DNA from: JALOLG01 sp963776935
Lineage (GTDB): Bacteria > Actinomycetota > Acidimicrobiia > Acidimicrobiales > Ilumatobacteraceae
DNA: 64,000 nucleotides
Direction of reading: 5' to 3'
Assembly (NCBI GenBank): GCA_963776935.1
Contig: CAVZOP010000002.1
Span: forward strand, 1,488,001 to 1,552,000
Shown here: in pieces, positions 1 to 6,873 of the stretch
Position numbering within the stretch: the stretch's first letter is position 1
Layout of the letters: each line of letters begins with the position of its first letter
The notes under the pieces: model-generated
Told to the model about the DNA's origin: nothing
Databases searched by the model: none
Seen by the model: the letters and a program-made list of their open reading frames with translations, nothing else
Program-made: the position numbers and the translations under genes

Positions 1-197
1 TCGATCAGACCGAGCAGTTCCGCACGACCGCGGCCGCCTGGATCCGCGAGTGGGACCTTCACCGCGAGGCGCTCGTGGCGCTCTACGGCGAGGCCGACTA
101 CGACACGCGGCAACAGGAACGAAACGTGCAGCTGCAGGCGATCGATGACGGTCTGCTCCGGCGATCCCTGGCGTTCGGCCGCCGCCCAGCAACGTGA
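1..197 (+). CDS. C-terminal end of an unrecognised protein, cut by the left edge
   Basis: An open frame (codons from base 3) enters from the left edge and ends with TGA at 195-197, giving about 64 visible residues. The peptide is charged and probably helical, with segments such as DYDTRQQERNVQLQAIDD, and codon use (C or G in third position) fits real coding sequence. No family is recognised; the visible part has no motif that would name it. It points toward the VOC gene but is separated from it by about 280 bases of broken sequence. It could equally be the tail of a mobile-element protein or of a chromosomal gene; the missing N-terminal part is needed to decide. Confidence 0.45.
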   Translation, partial: DQTEQFRTTAAAWIREWDLHREALVALYGEADYDTRQQERNVQLQAIDDGLLRRSLAFGRRPAT

Positions 198-241
198 AGG
201 AAGGAGCGGGAGAGCCGACGCTCGCTGGGGCTACCGTGACG

Positions 242-455
242 ATGATGGGCTGGCGGTTCGAGGACTGCGTGCTCGATCTCGATCGCTTCGAGCTCCGACG
301 CGGTGGCGAAGCAGTGCCGCTGGCGCGCCCTCGTCGAAATCGCGACCTGGGAAGCCAACGGCCAACTTGACACGCATCGCGGACACCCCTGGCTCACAAT
401 GCGTCCCGTGCTCGAAGCACACCTCGCCCGCGCGACGATTCCTCCCATCTCATAA
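242..455 (+). pseudogene. Gene debris; possible fragment of a winged-helix regulator
   Basis: From ATG at 242 a short frame encodes MGWRFEDCVLDLDRFELRRG, which resembles the first strands of an OmpR-type DNA-binding domain as found at the N-terminus of adenylate-cyclase/SARP-like regulators. It then runs into TGA at 368-370. A second frame, with plausible peptide such as GQLDTHRGHPWLTMRPVLEA, takes over and stops at 453-455. The two pieces do not make one domain, so I read this as a decayed or recombined gene. Similarity to the regulator is weak and short; it may be chance. Confidence 0.25.
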
Positions 456-478
456 CGCGCCCCGCAGGGGAGGATTCG

Positions 479-838
479 ATGACCGCGACGATCGGACTGG
501 TGCTCGACTGCACCGATCCCACCGAGCTCGCCCACTTCTGGTCCGAAGCGCTCGGCTACACCACCCTCGGCGGCGCCGGCAACTACGTGATGCTCGTCGA
601 CACCGACGGCGTCCAACCCAAGCTCCTACTCCAGGCAGTTCCAGAAGCCAAGGCCGGCAAGAACCGGATGCACTTCGACATCGAAACGGATGACGTCGAC
701 AGCGAAGCGTCCCGCCTCGAGACGCTCGGCGCGCGGCGGCTCGAGGCCGGCGTCCGCAGCGAGCACGGATCGAACTGGGTGATCATGGCCGACCCGGAAG
801 GCAACGAGTTCTGCGTCTGCGACGGCGGGTCCGGCTGA
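479..838 (+). CDS. VOC-superfamily protein (glyoxalase/bleomycin-resistance-like)
   Basis: The 119-residue product has the layout of a single vicinal-oxygen-chelate module: an opening strand MTATIGLVLDCTDPTELAHF, a central strand-rich part (VMLVDTDGVQPKLLLQ), a histidine in KNRMHFDIETDDVD, and a closing strand with DPEGNEFCVCDG. Family members of this size act as dimers binding a metal or small ligand; the substrate cannot be told from the sequence. Length (about 120) is normal for the family. A strong ribosome-binding site (ggggagga) ends 6 bases before the ATG. The gene stands alone between broken fragments on the left and the copper-related cluster on the right. Confidence 0.85.
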   Translation: MTATIGLVLDCTDPTELAHFWSEALGYTTLGGAGNYVMLVDTDGVQPKLLLQAVPEAKAGKNRMHFDIETDDVDSEASRLETLGARRLEAGVRSEHGSNWVIMADPEGNEFCVCDGGSG

Positions 839-1053
839 CGCAGCCAACCTCTCGAACTCTGTCACCCACTGCGCCAGATCGAGCGAGCAGGTCCGCCAAC
901 ACGTCAGTGTGTCGAAGATGCCACGCACATCTTGCGGTCGGCAGGGAGCGACTCCGGGCCTCGCTGCTCACTCAACCCGGATGCGATCACCGTCCGATGC
1001 GAATCGCACCTTGACCCCGGTGTCGAAATCCGGCGATTCCGCCGAGCTGGCCG
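839..1053. other. Intergenic stretch, no supported gene
   Basis: Between the VOC gene and the SHOCT gene I see no start codon with a ribosome-binding site and no recognisable protein. On the minus strand a short tail (DTGVKVRFASDGDRIRVE, stop near 968) looks codon-like, but it has no head and is probably debris. Confidence 0.4.
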
Positions 1054-1329
1054 CTATTCGTTCGGTCGGTGTTGGAGTGCGTCGAGTCGTTGGCGGTAGT
1101 CGTCGGGTTCGATCTCGCCGCGGGCGAGGCGGTCGGCGAGAACCTCTTGTGGGGTCTGCGTCGGGGGTGTGATCGGTGCAGCTCCGGATGCGTGCTGCGA
1201 GGTGAGGCTGCTGTGTCTGATCAGCGTTACAGCGACCCAGATCAGCCCGCCCCAGAACAGGATCATCATGATCGCCATCAGCCACCACGTTCCGCCGCCC
1301 CAGGCATCGTTCCAGTCTCTGTCGTGCAT
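1054..1329 (-). CDS. Small SHOCT-domain membrane protein
   Basis: The 91-residue product has a short N-terminal leader, one transmembrane helix (WLMAIMMILFWGGLIWVAV, about residues 16-34), a Pro/Thr linker and a C-terminal SHOCT module (ILxxRxArGEIxxeEYxxr pattern: VLADRLARGEIEPDDYRQRL, residues 63-82). SHOCT domains are short oligomerisation modules at protein termini. Such one-helix proteins are frequent in actinobacterial heavy-metal clusters, which fits the copper-type genes next door. A purine-rich ribosome-binding site (aaagaggtg) precedes the ATG. Upstream on the same strand lies only a broken csoR end, so the gene may have lost its original promoter context. Function is not known beyond this. 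Confidence 0.75.
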   Translation of the reverse strand: MHDRDWNDAWGGGTWWLMAIMMILFWGGLIWVAVTLIRHSSLTSQHASGAAPITPPTQTPQEVLADRLARGEIEPDDYRQRLDALQHRPNE

Positions 1330-1401
1330 GACGCACCTCTTTCGTGTTCGGTTGTGAACGGCTCGGCCATCTGGCGGGTCTCGCTGCGTCAGCGGCGACG
1401 T

Positions 1402-1488
1402 TCAGCTGCGCACGAGCCGGGAGATCGCGTGGACCGCTTCGGTGAGTTTGGCGTCGCTTTCTTCGTCGTCGCCTTCGGTAGCCCCGCA
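1402..1488 (-). pseudogene. C-terminal remnant of a CsoR/DUF156 metal-sensing repressor
   Basis: One minus-strand frame ending in TGA at 1402-1404 encodes about 28 residues that match the last helix region of CsoR-family repressors: a CGATEGDDEESDAKL linker followed by TEAVHAISRLVRS, where a C-terminal RLVR(S) is typical. The preceding 60 residues that should carry the Cys-His-Cys copper site and the DNA-contacting helices are absent: the frame upstream reads unrelated sequence (SIKLNRRTQR). The gene is therefore a relic. It lies about 150 bases from an operator of CsoR type, consistent with a former divergent csoR-copper pump arrangement that has been rearranged. Confidence 0.55.
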
Positions 1489-1638
1489 TCTTTGGGTTCT
1501 CCTGTTCAATTTGATGGACGGCGACGGTTGGTGAGTGCCGGTGGGTGGTGGGCGATTACTTCATCGCGGGCCCTCAGAGAGTCCACCTGTAGCCAGCGTG
1601 GACCTCGGGGCTCCGTCGCGAACAGGGTCCAACGTCCC

Positions 1639-1668
1639 TACCCCTAGGGGGTATCCGAATCGTACGGT
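1639..1668 (+). promoter_or_regulatory. CsoR-type operator palindrome and -10 element of the ABC operon
   Basis: TACCCCTAGGGGGTA (1639-1653) is a near-perfect palindrome of the TACCC...GGGTA kind bound by copper-sensing CsoR/RicR repressors in actinobacteria. Nine bases after it is TACGGT (1663-1668), a good TANNNT -10 hexamer, so a bound repressor would cover the promoter. The ribosome-binding site aggaggtggg and ATG (1706) follow. The same arrangement recurs at 5119-5147. Binding is inferred from the motif only. Confidence 0.65.
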
Positions 1669-1705
1669 TGATCTACGGCCAACGGGTCGTAGGAGGTGGG
1701 TCCCG

Positions 1706-1951
1706 ATGACTGCTGTGCAGATCGTTGTGACGGTCATCGGCGGGGCCAAAGCAACGATGCGCAACATCCGCCAGAACCTCGCCTTCGCGTTCGGTTACAA
1801 CGCGCCCGGCATCCCGATCGCCGCCGGCATCCTCTCCCCACTCATCGGCTGGCGGCTCAACCCGATGATCGCCGCCGATCCGGCCGCGTTCACCACCAGC
1901 CCGAGTGCCATTTCGGAGTCGGCTCCGACCGGCCCCGCGAAGGTGGGTTGA
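1706..1951 (+). CDS. 81-residue protein matching the last two helices of copper P1B-ATPases
   Basis: The peptide contains GAKATMRNIRQNLAFAFGYN followed by APGIPIAAGILSPLIGWRLN and PMIA, which match the end of CopA/CtpV-type copper ATPases (helix 7 with its YN metal-site pair, helix 8). The usual Met-Ser-Ser of helix 8 and the ALRLR-type tail are missing; instead it ends in a Ser/Thr/Pro-rich tail. The catalytic domains (DKTG, HP) are absent. It is either a deletion remnant or a retained membrane mini-protein: it has an excellent ribosome-binding site (aggagg), sits directly behind the operator and ends 3 bases before the first permease gene, so it is the first cistron of the operon. I chose ATG 1706 because of that ribosome-binding site; an upstream frame extension would run through the operator. 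Confidence 0.6.
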   Translation: MTAVQIVVTVIGGAKATMRNIRQNLAFAFGYNAPGIPIAAGILSPLIGWRLNPMIAADPAAFTTSPSAISESAPTGPAKVG

Positions 1952-1954
1952 GCG

Positions 1955-3058
1955 ATGCGGCGGGTACCGCTGGTCCGGCGCAACCTGCTGGCCGATCCGC
2001 GCCGGCTCGCCATCAGCGCGCTCGGTGTCGGCGTCGCGCTGATGCTGATCCTGCTACTCGACGGGATGTGGGCCGGGATCCGCTCTCAGGTCACGACGTA
2101 CGAAGACCACAGCGGTGCCCAGCTGTACGTCGTCACCCCGGGCACGCTCAACCTTTTCGCCGACTCCAGCACCGTGCCCCGCTCCGAGGTCGACATGGTG
2201 CGTGAGATCCCGGGTGTGCAATGGGCCGTTCCGGTGCGCACCGCGTACACGATCCTCGACCTGCACGGCCGCAAGGTCGCCGTCGCACTGGTCGGCAGCG
2301 TCCCCGGTGAGCCCGGCGGTCCGTGGGCGATGGCCAAAGGCCGGGCGCCCGTAGCCGACGACGAGGTCGTCGTCGACAGCGTCCTCGCTGACCGCCACGA
2401 CCTCGACCTCGGGGACGAAATCGCCGTCAACGGCGCGACCATGCACATCGTCGGCCTGTCTTCCGGGACGGCTGGGTTCATGACCGGCTTCGTGTTCGTC
2501 ACCCACCACGCCACCGAACTCGCGTTGCAGGCTCCTGACACCACGAGCGTGATCCTGGTCGGAACCGACCAGCCCGCCGCCGTCCAGGCACGACTTGCCG
2601 CCGTCGGGCTCACCGCGGTCGACCACGACACGCTGCGGGCGTCGAGCCTCGCGCTGGCAACGAAGATCTACGGCACCCCGATGCGCCTCATGGTCGGGGT
2701 CGGTTTCGCGGCCGGCACACTCGTCATCGCCCTCACCGCCTACACCGCGGTTGCCGAGCGCCGCCGCGAGTTCGGCATCGTCAAAGCCATCGGAGCAACC
2801 CCCACCCGTCTCGCTGCGCTCGCGCTCGGCCAGACACTGTCACTCGCACTACTCGGCGCCGTTGCTGCGACCGCGCTGTTCCTCGCCAGTCGAGCTGCCA
2901 TCGAAGCGCTCCGCCCCCAGTTTGCTGTGGTCGTCACCGGCCCCGGCATGCTTCGCGCCGCTGTCGCTGGCCTCGCCATGGCGGTCCTGGCCGCCATCGT
3001 CCCCGCCCGGCGTCTCGCCCACCTCGACCCCGCGGCCGCCTTTCGGGATTCGTCATGA
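1955..3058 (+). CDS. FtsX-type ABC transporter permease, first of two
   Basis: The 367-residue protein has the MacB/LolC/FtsX layout: one N-terminal transmembrane helix (about residues 15-35), a periplasmic-type domain of some 200 residues, then three helices near the C-terminus (about 245-270, 290-315, 335-355). The FtsX hallmark RRREFGIVKAIGATPTRLAA lies just after the second helix. Such permeases pair with a LolD/MacB-like ATPase to drive extracytoplasmic extrusion by mechanotransmission rather than a classic channel. The stop overlaps the next gene's start (ATGA), and a cognate ATPase follows, so this is one subunit of a heteromeric transporter. No substrate-binding residues can be assigned; copper is suggested only by the operator and neighbours. 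Confidence 0.85.
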   Translation: MRRVPLVRRNLLADPRRLAISALGVGVALMLILLLDGMWAGIRSQVTTYEDHSGAQLYVVTPGTLNLFADSSTVPRSEVDMVREIPGVQWAVPVRTAYTILDLHGRKVAVALVGSVPGEPGGPWAMAKGRAPVADDEVVVDSVLADRHDLDLGDEIAVNGATMHIVGLSSGTAGFMTGFVFVTHHATELALQAPDTTSVILVGTDQPAAVQARLAAVGLTAVDHDTLRASSLALATKIYGTPMRLMVGVGFAAGTLVIALTAYTAVAERRREFGIVKAIGATPTRLAALALGQTLSLALLGAVAATALFLASRAAIEALRPQFAVVVTGPGMLRAAVAGLAMAVLAAIVPARRLAHLDPAAAFRDSS

Positions 3059-4170
3059 GCCGCCGCGTTCCGCTCGCCCGGCGCTATCTGTTCGGTGAAC
3101 GCCGCCGTGCCGTTCTCGCCACCGTTGGCGTCGCCGTCGCCCTGTTGCTCGTCCTCGTTCTCGACGGGATCTTCGCCGGCGCCATGCGTCAGGTCACCGC
3201 CTACATCCGTTCCAGCCCCGCGGATGTGATCGTGTCGCAACGCGGCGTGCGGACGATGCACATGAGCACCTCCGCGCTTCCCCGAGACGTCGTCGACAAG
3301 GCGCGGGCGGTCGACGGTGTCGCCTGGGTCGAACCGATCGGTTTCGTCAGCGGCGTCATCGGCGCGCAGACCGGCGGGCGCCAGCTGTCTTACGTCATCG
3401 GCTACACCCCGGGCCGGCCCGGCGGGCCGCACGACCTCGTCGCCGGCCGCGCCCCCGGCGCCGGCGAAGCGGTGCTCGACCGGGTCGCCGCCGACCAGCT
3501 CGATCTGCACCTCGGCGACCAGGTCCGAGTCCTCGGCGCCTGGCTCACAGTCTCCGGTCTCGCCGAGGGTGGCACCAGCATCGTCAACACCACCACCTTC
3601 GTCACCGCCGCCGAGCTCGACCGTATCCACGGCCCGACGACCAGCTACCTCCTCGTCGGCGCCCTTCCCGCGACCAGCAGCTCCGCGCTGCGCGACACGC
3701 TCGCCCGTGCACTACCGGATGCGTCGGTGCAGACCCGCAACGAGTTCGCCCGACAAGAAGCCGCCGTCGTTGCCGACATGAGCGCGGACGTGATGCGGAT
3801 CATGGCCATCATCGGCTTCGCCATCGCCCTCGCCGTGATCTCCCTCACCCTGTTCACCGCCACCCTCGCACGGCTCCGGGACTATGGGGTCATCAAGGCC
3901 CTCGGAGCGAGCTCCGGGCGCCTCGCCGGCATCGTCATCGCCCAAGCCGTCTGGACCGTCGCGCTCGCCGTCACAACATCGGTGGCTCTCGCGCTGGTCG
4001 TCGACCGTGTCGTCGAGGCGGCCGTACCCACCATCGCCATCGCCATCGAGCCGTCCGGCGTCATGCGGGTTGCCGTCGGCGCAGCCGCCATCGGCGCCGT
4101 GTCCGCCCTCGCCCCACTGCGCCGAGTCGTCGCCGTCGATCCCGCGTCGGCCTTCCGGAGACTGTCATGA
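3055..4170 (+). CDS. FtsX-type ABC transporter permease, second of two
   Basis: This 371-residue protein is a clear paralogue of its upstream neighbour: same N-terminal RRVPLxRRxL start, one helix, an extracytoplasmic domain with the shared APGAGEAVLDRVAADQLDLH / LGDQV segment, and three C-terminal helices with the FtsX signature RLRDYGVIKALGASSGRLAG. The pair probably arose by tandem duplication and would form a heterodimeric membrane part. Methionines in the extracytoplasmic part (RTMHMSTS) could bind soft metals, but this is speculative. Start and stop both overlap neighbours by ATGA, giving strict translational coupling in a permease-permease-ATPase operon. Confidence 0.85.
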   Translation: MSRRVPLARRYLFGERRRAVLATVGVAVALLLVLVLDGIFAGAMRQVTAYIRSSPADVIVSQRGVRTMHMSTSALPRDVVDKARAVDGVAWVEPIGFVSGVIGAQTGGRQLSYVIGYTPGRPGGPHDLVAGRAPGAGEAVLDRVAADQLDLHLGDQVRVLGAWLTVSGLAEGGTSIVNTTTFVTAAELDRIHGPTTSYLLVGALPATSSSALRDTLARALPDASVQTRNEFARQEAAVVADMSADVMRIMAIIGFAIALAVISLTLFTATLARLRDYGVIKALGASSGRLAGIVIAQAVWTVALAVTTSVALALVVDRVVEAAVPTIAIAIEPSGVMRVAVGAAAIGAVSALAPLRRVVAVDPASAFRRLS

Positions 4171-5018
4171 CCACCACCACCGCCGCCGCACTCCAAGCTC
4201 ACGGTCTGTCCAAGACCTTCGGACACGGCGAACTCGCCGTCACCGCCGTACGCAACGTCGACCTCACCGTGGCGCCCGGCGAAGTCGTCCTCGTCGACGG
4301 ACCGTCCGGCTCCGGCAAGACCACGCTGCTGCTCATGCTCGGAGCGCTCCTCGAACCGACTTCCGGCTCCGTCGTCGTCGACGGCGACGACATCTGGGCC
4401 CTGCCCGAACGACGCCGGCCCTCGATGCGGGCCCGCCACTTCGGGTTCGTATTCCAAGACTTCAACCTCCTCGGCGCCCTCTCCGCCGCCGAGAACGTGG
4501 CCCTCGCCGCCAACCTCGGCGGCATCACCGGCCGCGACGCCCGCCAGCGCGCCACCAACGCCCTCGACCGAGTCGGGCTCGGCCATCGCACCAGCTTCCG
4601 TCCCGACCAGCTTTCCGGCGGCGAGAAACAGCGCGTCGCCGTCGCCCGCGCCCTCGTCAACCACCCGGCGGTGATCCTCGCCGACGAACCCACCGCCAAC
4701 CTCGACTCCGCCAACGGCCGCCATGTCGCCCGCCTCCTCCACACTCTCGCCACCGACGACCAGCGCGCCGTGATCATCGTCACCCACGACAACCGCCTAC
4801 ACGACATCGCCGAACGCGTCCTGTGGCTCGAAGACGGCGCACTCCGCCAACTCGACACCCTCGTCACCGACCCGGTCTGCCACATGTCGATCACCCCAAC
4901 CGACACACCCCACCTCGAGTGCGACGGATCAGTGTGGTGGTTCTGTTCCAGCGGCTGCCGCGACGAATTCGCCGCCCACCCAGCCCGATTCACACCACCT
5001 CCGACGAGTCGGCCATGA
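4167..5018 (+). CDS. ABC ATPase (LolD/MacB type) fused to a C-terminal YHS metal-binding domain
   Basis: Residues 10-225 form a complete LolD-like ATPase: Walker A GPSGSGKT (45-52), Q-loop VFQDFNLLG (95-103), signature LSGGEKQ (149-155), Walker B VILADEP (169-175), D-loop, and H-loop His207. Residues 233-275 add a YHS domain: DPVCHM (Cys238) and WWFCSSGC (Cys260, Cys264), the arrangement seen in metal-binding YHS/TRASH modules of heavy-metal ATPases and merged metal sensors. The usual LolD length is about 230, so the extra 50 residues are the fused domain. A cytoplasmic metal-binding tail on the motor subunit suggests that metal status is sensed by, or delivered to, the transporter. It is the last cistron of the coupled operon. 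Confidence 0.88.
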   Translation: MTTTTAAALQAHGLSKTFGHGELAVTAVRNVDLTVAPGEVVLVDGPSGSGKTTLLLMLGALLEPTSGSVVVDGDDIWALPERRRPSMRARHFGFVFQDFNLLGALSAAENVALAANLGGITGRDARQRATNALDRVGLGHRTSFRPDQLSGGEKQRVAVARALVNHPAVILADEPTANLDSANGRHVARLLHTLATDDQRAVIIVTHDNRLHDIAERVLWLEDGALRQLDTLVTDPVCHMSITPTDTPHLECDGSVWWFCSSGCRDEFAAHPARFTPPPTSRP

Positions 5019-5078
5019 CCGCACCGCCGTCTCACGGACCGGCCGCCCGCTCCACGGCCACCCCTTACTGCTGCGACT

Positions 5079-5122
5079 CGCAGGGTCGAAGGTATCTACC
5101 CGCAGGGTCGAAGATCTCTACC
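5079..5122 (+). repeat. Two tandem 22-bp direct repeats ahead of the second operator
   Basis: 5079-5100 and 5101-5122 are adjacent copies of a 22-base unit beginning cgcagggtcgaag and ending tctacc, differing at about three positions. The second copy runs into the CsoR-type palindrome, so the repeat may supply an additional half-site or activator site in the cupredoxin promoter. Confidence 0.75.
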
Positions 5123-5147
5123 CCTCGGGGGTATCCGGCCGTAGGGT
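5119..5147 (+). promoter_or_regulatory. Second CsoR-type operator and -10 of the cupredoxin gene
   Basis: TACCCCTCGGGGGTA (5119-5133) differs from the operator at 1639 by one central base. TAGGGT (5142-5147) follows after eight bases as a -10 hexamer, again placing the palindrome just upstream of the -10. This implies that the cupredoxin gene has its own promoter under the same repressor as the ABC operon. Confidence 0.65.
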
Positions 5148-5209
5148 GGAACTGCGGCCGCTCAACCGACTGAGCGCGCCGCCCGACCCCCCGATTTGGA
5201 GACTCCGAT

Positions 5210-5668
5210 ATGAACGTGCGCCGCCGCCTGACCATGCTCGCTGCCGTAACCCTGACGGTCAGCGTGCTCGCCGCATGCGCCGACGACGCCAACGATGTTG
5301 GCGGCGACGCTCTCACCGTCGATGACGGCGTTCGAGTCATCGACGTGGAGATGACCGACATGGCGTTCACGCCGGTGAGCATCGACGTCAAAACCGACGA
5401 AACAGTCCGGTTCCGGTTCCGCAATACCGGCCTCGCTGTCCATGAAGCCGTCATTGGCGACCTCGCCTTCCAAGAAGACCACGCCGAGGAGATGGCGGGA
5501 GGCTCGATGCATCACGGCGACTCCGACGAACCAGAGCCGCTCATCGTCGCAGTCGGTGAGACCGGAGACCTCGTCTACACCGCCGGCGCCGCCGGCACCC
5601 TCATCATCGGCTGCCACCAGCCCGGCCACTGGGACGCAGGCATGCGGGCCGACCTCAGCATCACCTGA
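5210..5668 (+). CDS. Cupredoxin-like copper lipoprotein
   Basis: The 152-residue protein has a lipoprotein signal with lipobox LAAC (Cys23), so it is probably anchored outside the membrane. The mature part is a cupredoxin fold: strands VIDVEMTDMAFTP and TVRFRFRNTG, a first ligand in LAVHEA (His78), and the type-1 copper loop GCHQPGHWDAGM giving Cys135, His140 and Met145. Between them is a Met/His-rich insert (EEMAGGSMHHGD) that could bind extra copper. Family members carry electrons or chaperone Cu(I/II) outside the cell. It lies 190 bases after the ATPase-YHS gene with its own CsoR-type promoter, linking it to copper handling. Confidence 0.85.
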   Translation: MNVRRRLTMLAAVTLTVSVLAACADDANDVGGDALTVDDGVRVIDVEMTDMAFTPVSIDVKTDETVRFRFRNTGLAVHEAVIGDLAFQEDHAEEMAGGSMHHGDSDEPEPLIVAVGETGDLVYTAGAAGTLIIGCHQPGHWDAGMRADLSIT

Positions 5669-6003
5669 GTCCACAGCGGCACCACGTTCTCTTCAGCCGT
5701 CGGTCGGCGGCACAGTATTCCGCCGAGGAACCGACCCTGTCGAACTCCAGATTGTGATCGGCACCCGCCGCTCGCCCAATCCCGAGCCTCTACTAGCGCG
5801 AGCCCCTCTGCGCGATCTGCTCGATTCATCCGACCGCACGGCAGTTCACGATGACCCAAAGTCGCCACACTCACGACAACCCTCGATGTACCCCATCTCG
5901 AACCTCCGCTTGCGGCGCGTGCGGTGCAAATGCGGCGCGTCGCGGCGCGCATTCAGGGGTTCTCGGGGTCACTGGTGGTCACTGGCCGGGTAAGAACGAA
6001 AAG
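5669..6003. other. 335-base stretch without a supported gene
   Basis: No frame here combines a ribosome-binding site, start codon and recognisable protein. The right half is repetitive: variants of gcggcgcg around 5908-5950 and a doubled gtcactgg at about 5970-5985. It lies between the cupredoxin gene and the tRNA-Cys terminator, where the attachment junction of an integrated element would be expected. Confidence 0.5.
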
Positions 6004-6038
6004 AACCCCTGACCTGGGAGGTTACCAGGTCAGGGGTT
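6004..6038 (-). terminator. Rho-independent terminator of the tRNA-Cys gene
   Basis: Read on the minus strand, a perfect 14-bp stem (aacccctgacctgg against ccaggtcaggggtt) closes a 7-base loop and is followed by the T-rich run cttttcgttctt. It begins four bases after the 3' end of the tRNA. Confidence 0.9.
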
Positions 6039-6041
6039 GGA

Positions 6042-6112
6042 GGCGGCGCCGGGAATCGAACCCGGGTAGAGGGCTTTGCAGGCCCTTGCCTAAGCCACTC
6101 GGCCACGCCGCC
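6042..6112 (-). tRNA. tRNA-Cys (anticodon GCA)
   Basis: The minus strand folds into a complete cloverleaf of 71 bases. The acceptor stem is GGCGGCG/CGCCGCC, the D arm lies around GAGTGGCTTA, and the anticodon stem AGGGC/GCCCT holds loop CTGCAAA with anticodon GCA. The T arm is CCGGG-TTCGATT-CCCGG. The 3' CCA is not encoded. A candidate -10 (TAACCT on the minus strand) lies about a dozen bases upstream. Its 3' end faces the copper cluster. Confidence 0.95.
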
Positions 6113-6205
6113 GGGCACGGCGAGGTTAGCGGGCCGTTCGACTCACCGTTCGACCTGCGGCGGACGGAGCATCCTTGTCCCTCCCCACTCGCTCCGCCAA
6201 CATGG

Positions 6206-6817
6206 GTGGCGGTGAGACGTCACACGCTCCTCGTGCTCGCCGGGCTCGTGCTCGTCGGGACGGCGTGCGACCCCGATGCCGAGGAGCAGTCGGGCGTCGA
6301 CCCGTGCGTAACGACCATCGAGCGAGCCTCGCGGGCGGCCGAGATCAGCGACCAGATCGAGTTGCTCGATTCGGCGCTGCTGTCGTGTCGCTCGTTCACC
6401 GCCTACGACGCCCAGCTCGGTCGCTACCCCGGCATCATCGGGTACGACGGGCTGACGTACGTCACCACCCGATGCGCGGCGCTCGCCGACGACGAGCTCG
6501 TGAGCGGATCCTCGGTGTGCACCGACGTCTACACCCCGACATCGAGCACGATCGCGGGCGTGCCGGCGATCGAGTACGTCGGCCAGACGATGGACGGCCG
6601 CGAGGTGACGATCGGACCGGGCGACACCGAGTTCGTCGACGGCAAGCCCGCCGCCATCGTGGCCATCGTCGACATCGCCGCCGAGGACGGGTGCGAGGGG
6701 GTCGAGGCCGAGCGCGACCGCTGGCTCGCCGACGTGAACGATCCGATCGTCGGTGACCAGGCGTCGGTGTACGCCCGCCACGCCGAGAACGTGCTGGCGT
6801 TCATCGCCTGCGCATGA
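6206..6817 (+). CDS. Putative secreted or lipid-anchored protein of unknown function
   Basis: The 203-residue product starts with arginines and a hydrophobic segment (HTLLVLAGLVLVGTAC), which reads as an export signal with an imperfect lipobox before a cysteine. The mature part has several cysteines (DPCVTTIE, LLSCRSF, TTRCAAL, SSVCTD, EDGCEG) that could form disulphides. I do not recognise a domain. The start is uncertain: GTG 6206 or GTG 6212 fit the signal peptide, and neither has a clear ribosome-binding site; the frame is open further upstream but crosses the tRNA gene. The gene ends 57 bases before the acyl-CoA ligase gene. Confidence 0.65.
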   Translation: MAVRRHTLLVLAGLVLVGTACDPDAEEQSGVDPCVTTIERASRAAEISDQIELLDSALLSCRSFTAYDAQLGRYPGIIGYDGLTYVTTRCAALADDELVSGSSVCTDVYTPTSSTIAGVPAIEYVGQTMDGREVTIGPGDTEFVDGKPAAIVAIVDIAAEDGCEGVEAERDRWLADVNDPIVGDQASVYARHAENVLAFIACA

Positions 6818-6873
6818 CGACCTCCCCTTGGCTCGCGGATTCGTGATGCGAGGCGGTGTGCGATGCTCGGTGG

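Noticed and set aside
1..197. Reading the left-edge peptide as a relaxase or integrase tail
   Set aside because: The position next to gene debris is suggestive, but the 64 visible residues contain no diagnostic motif.
1535..1705. Upstream extension of the mini-CopA frame
   Set aside because: It would translate through the CsoR-type operator and -10 element, and a much better ribosome-binding site precedes ATG 1706.
5079..5122. CRISPR-like direct repeat
   Set aside because: Only two directly abutting copies with no spacer; it is a promoter repeat.
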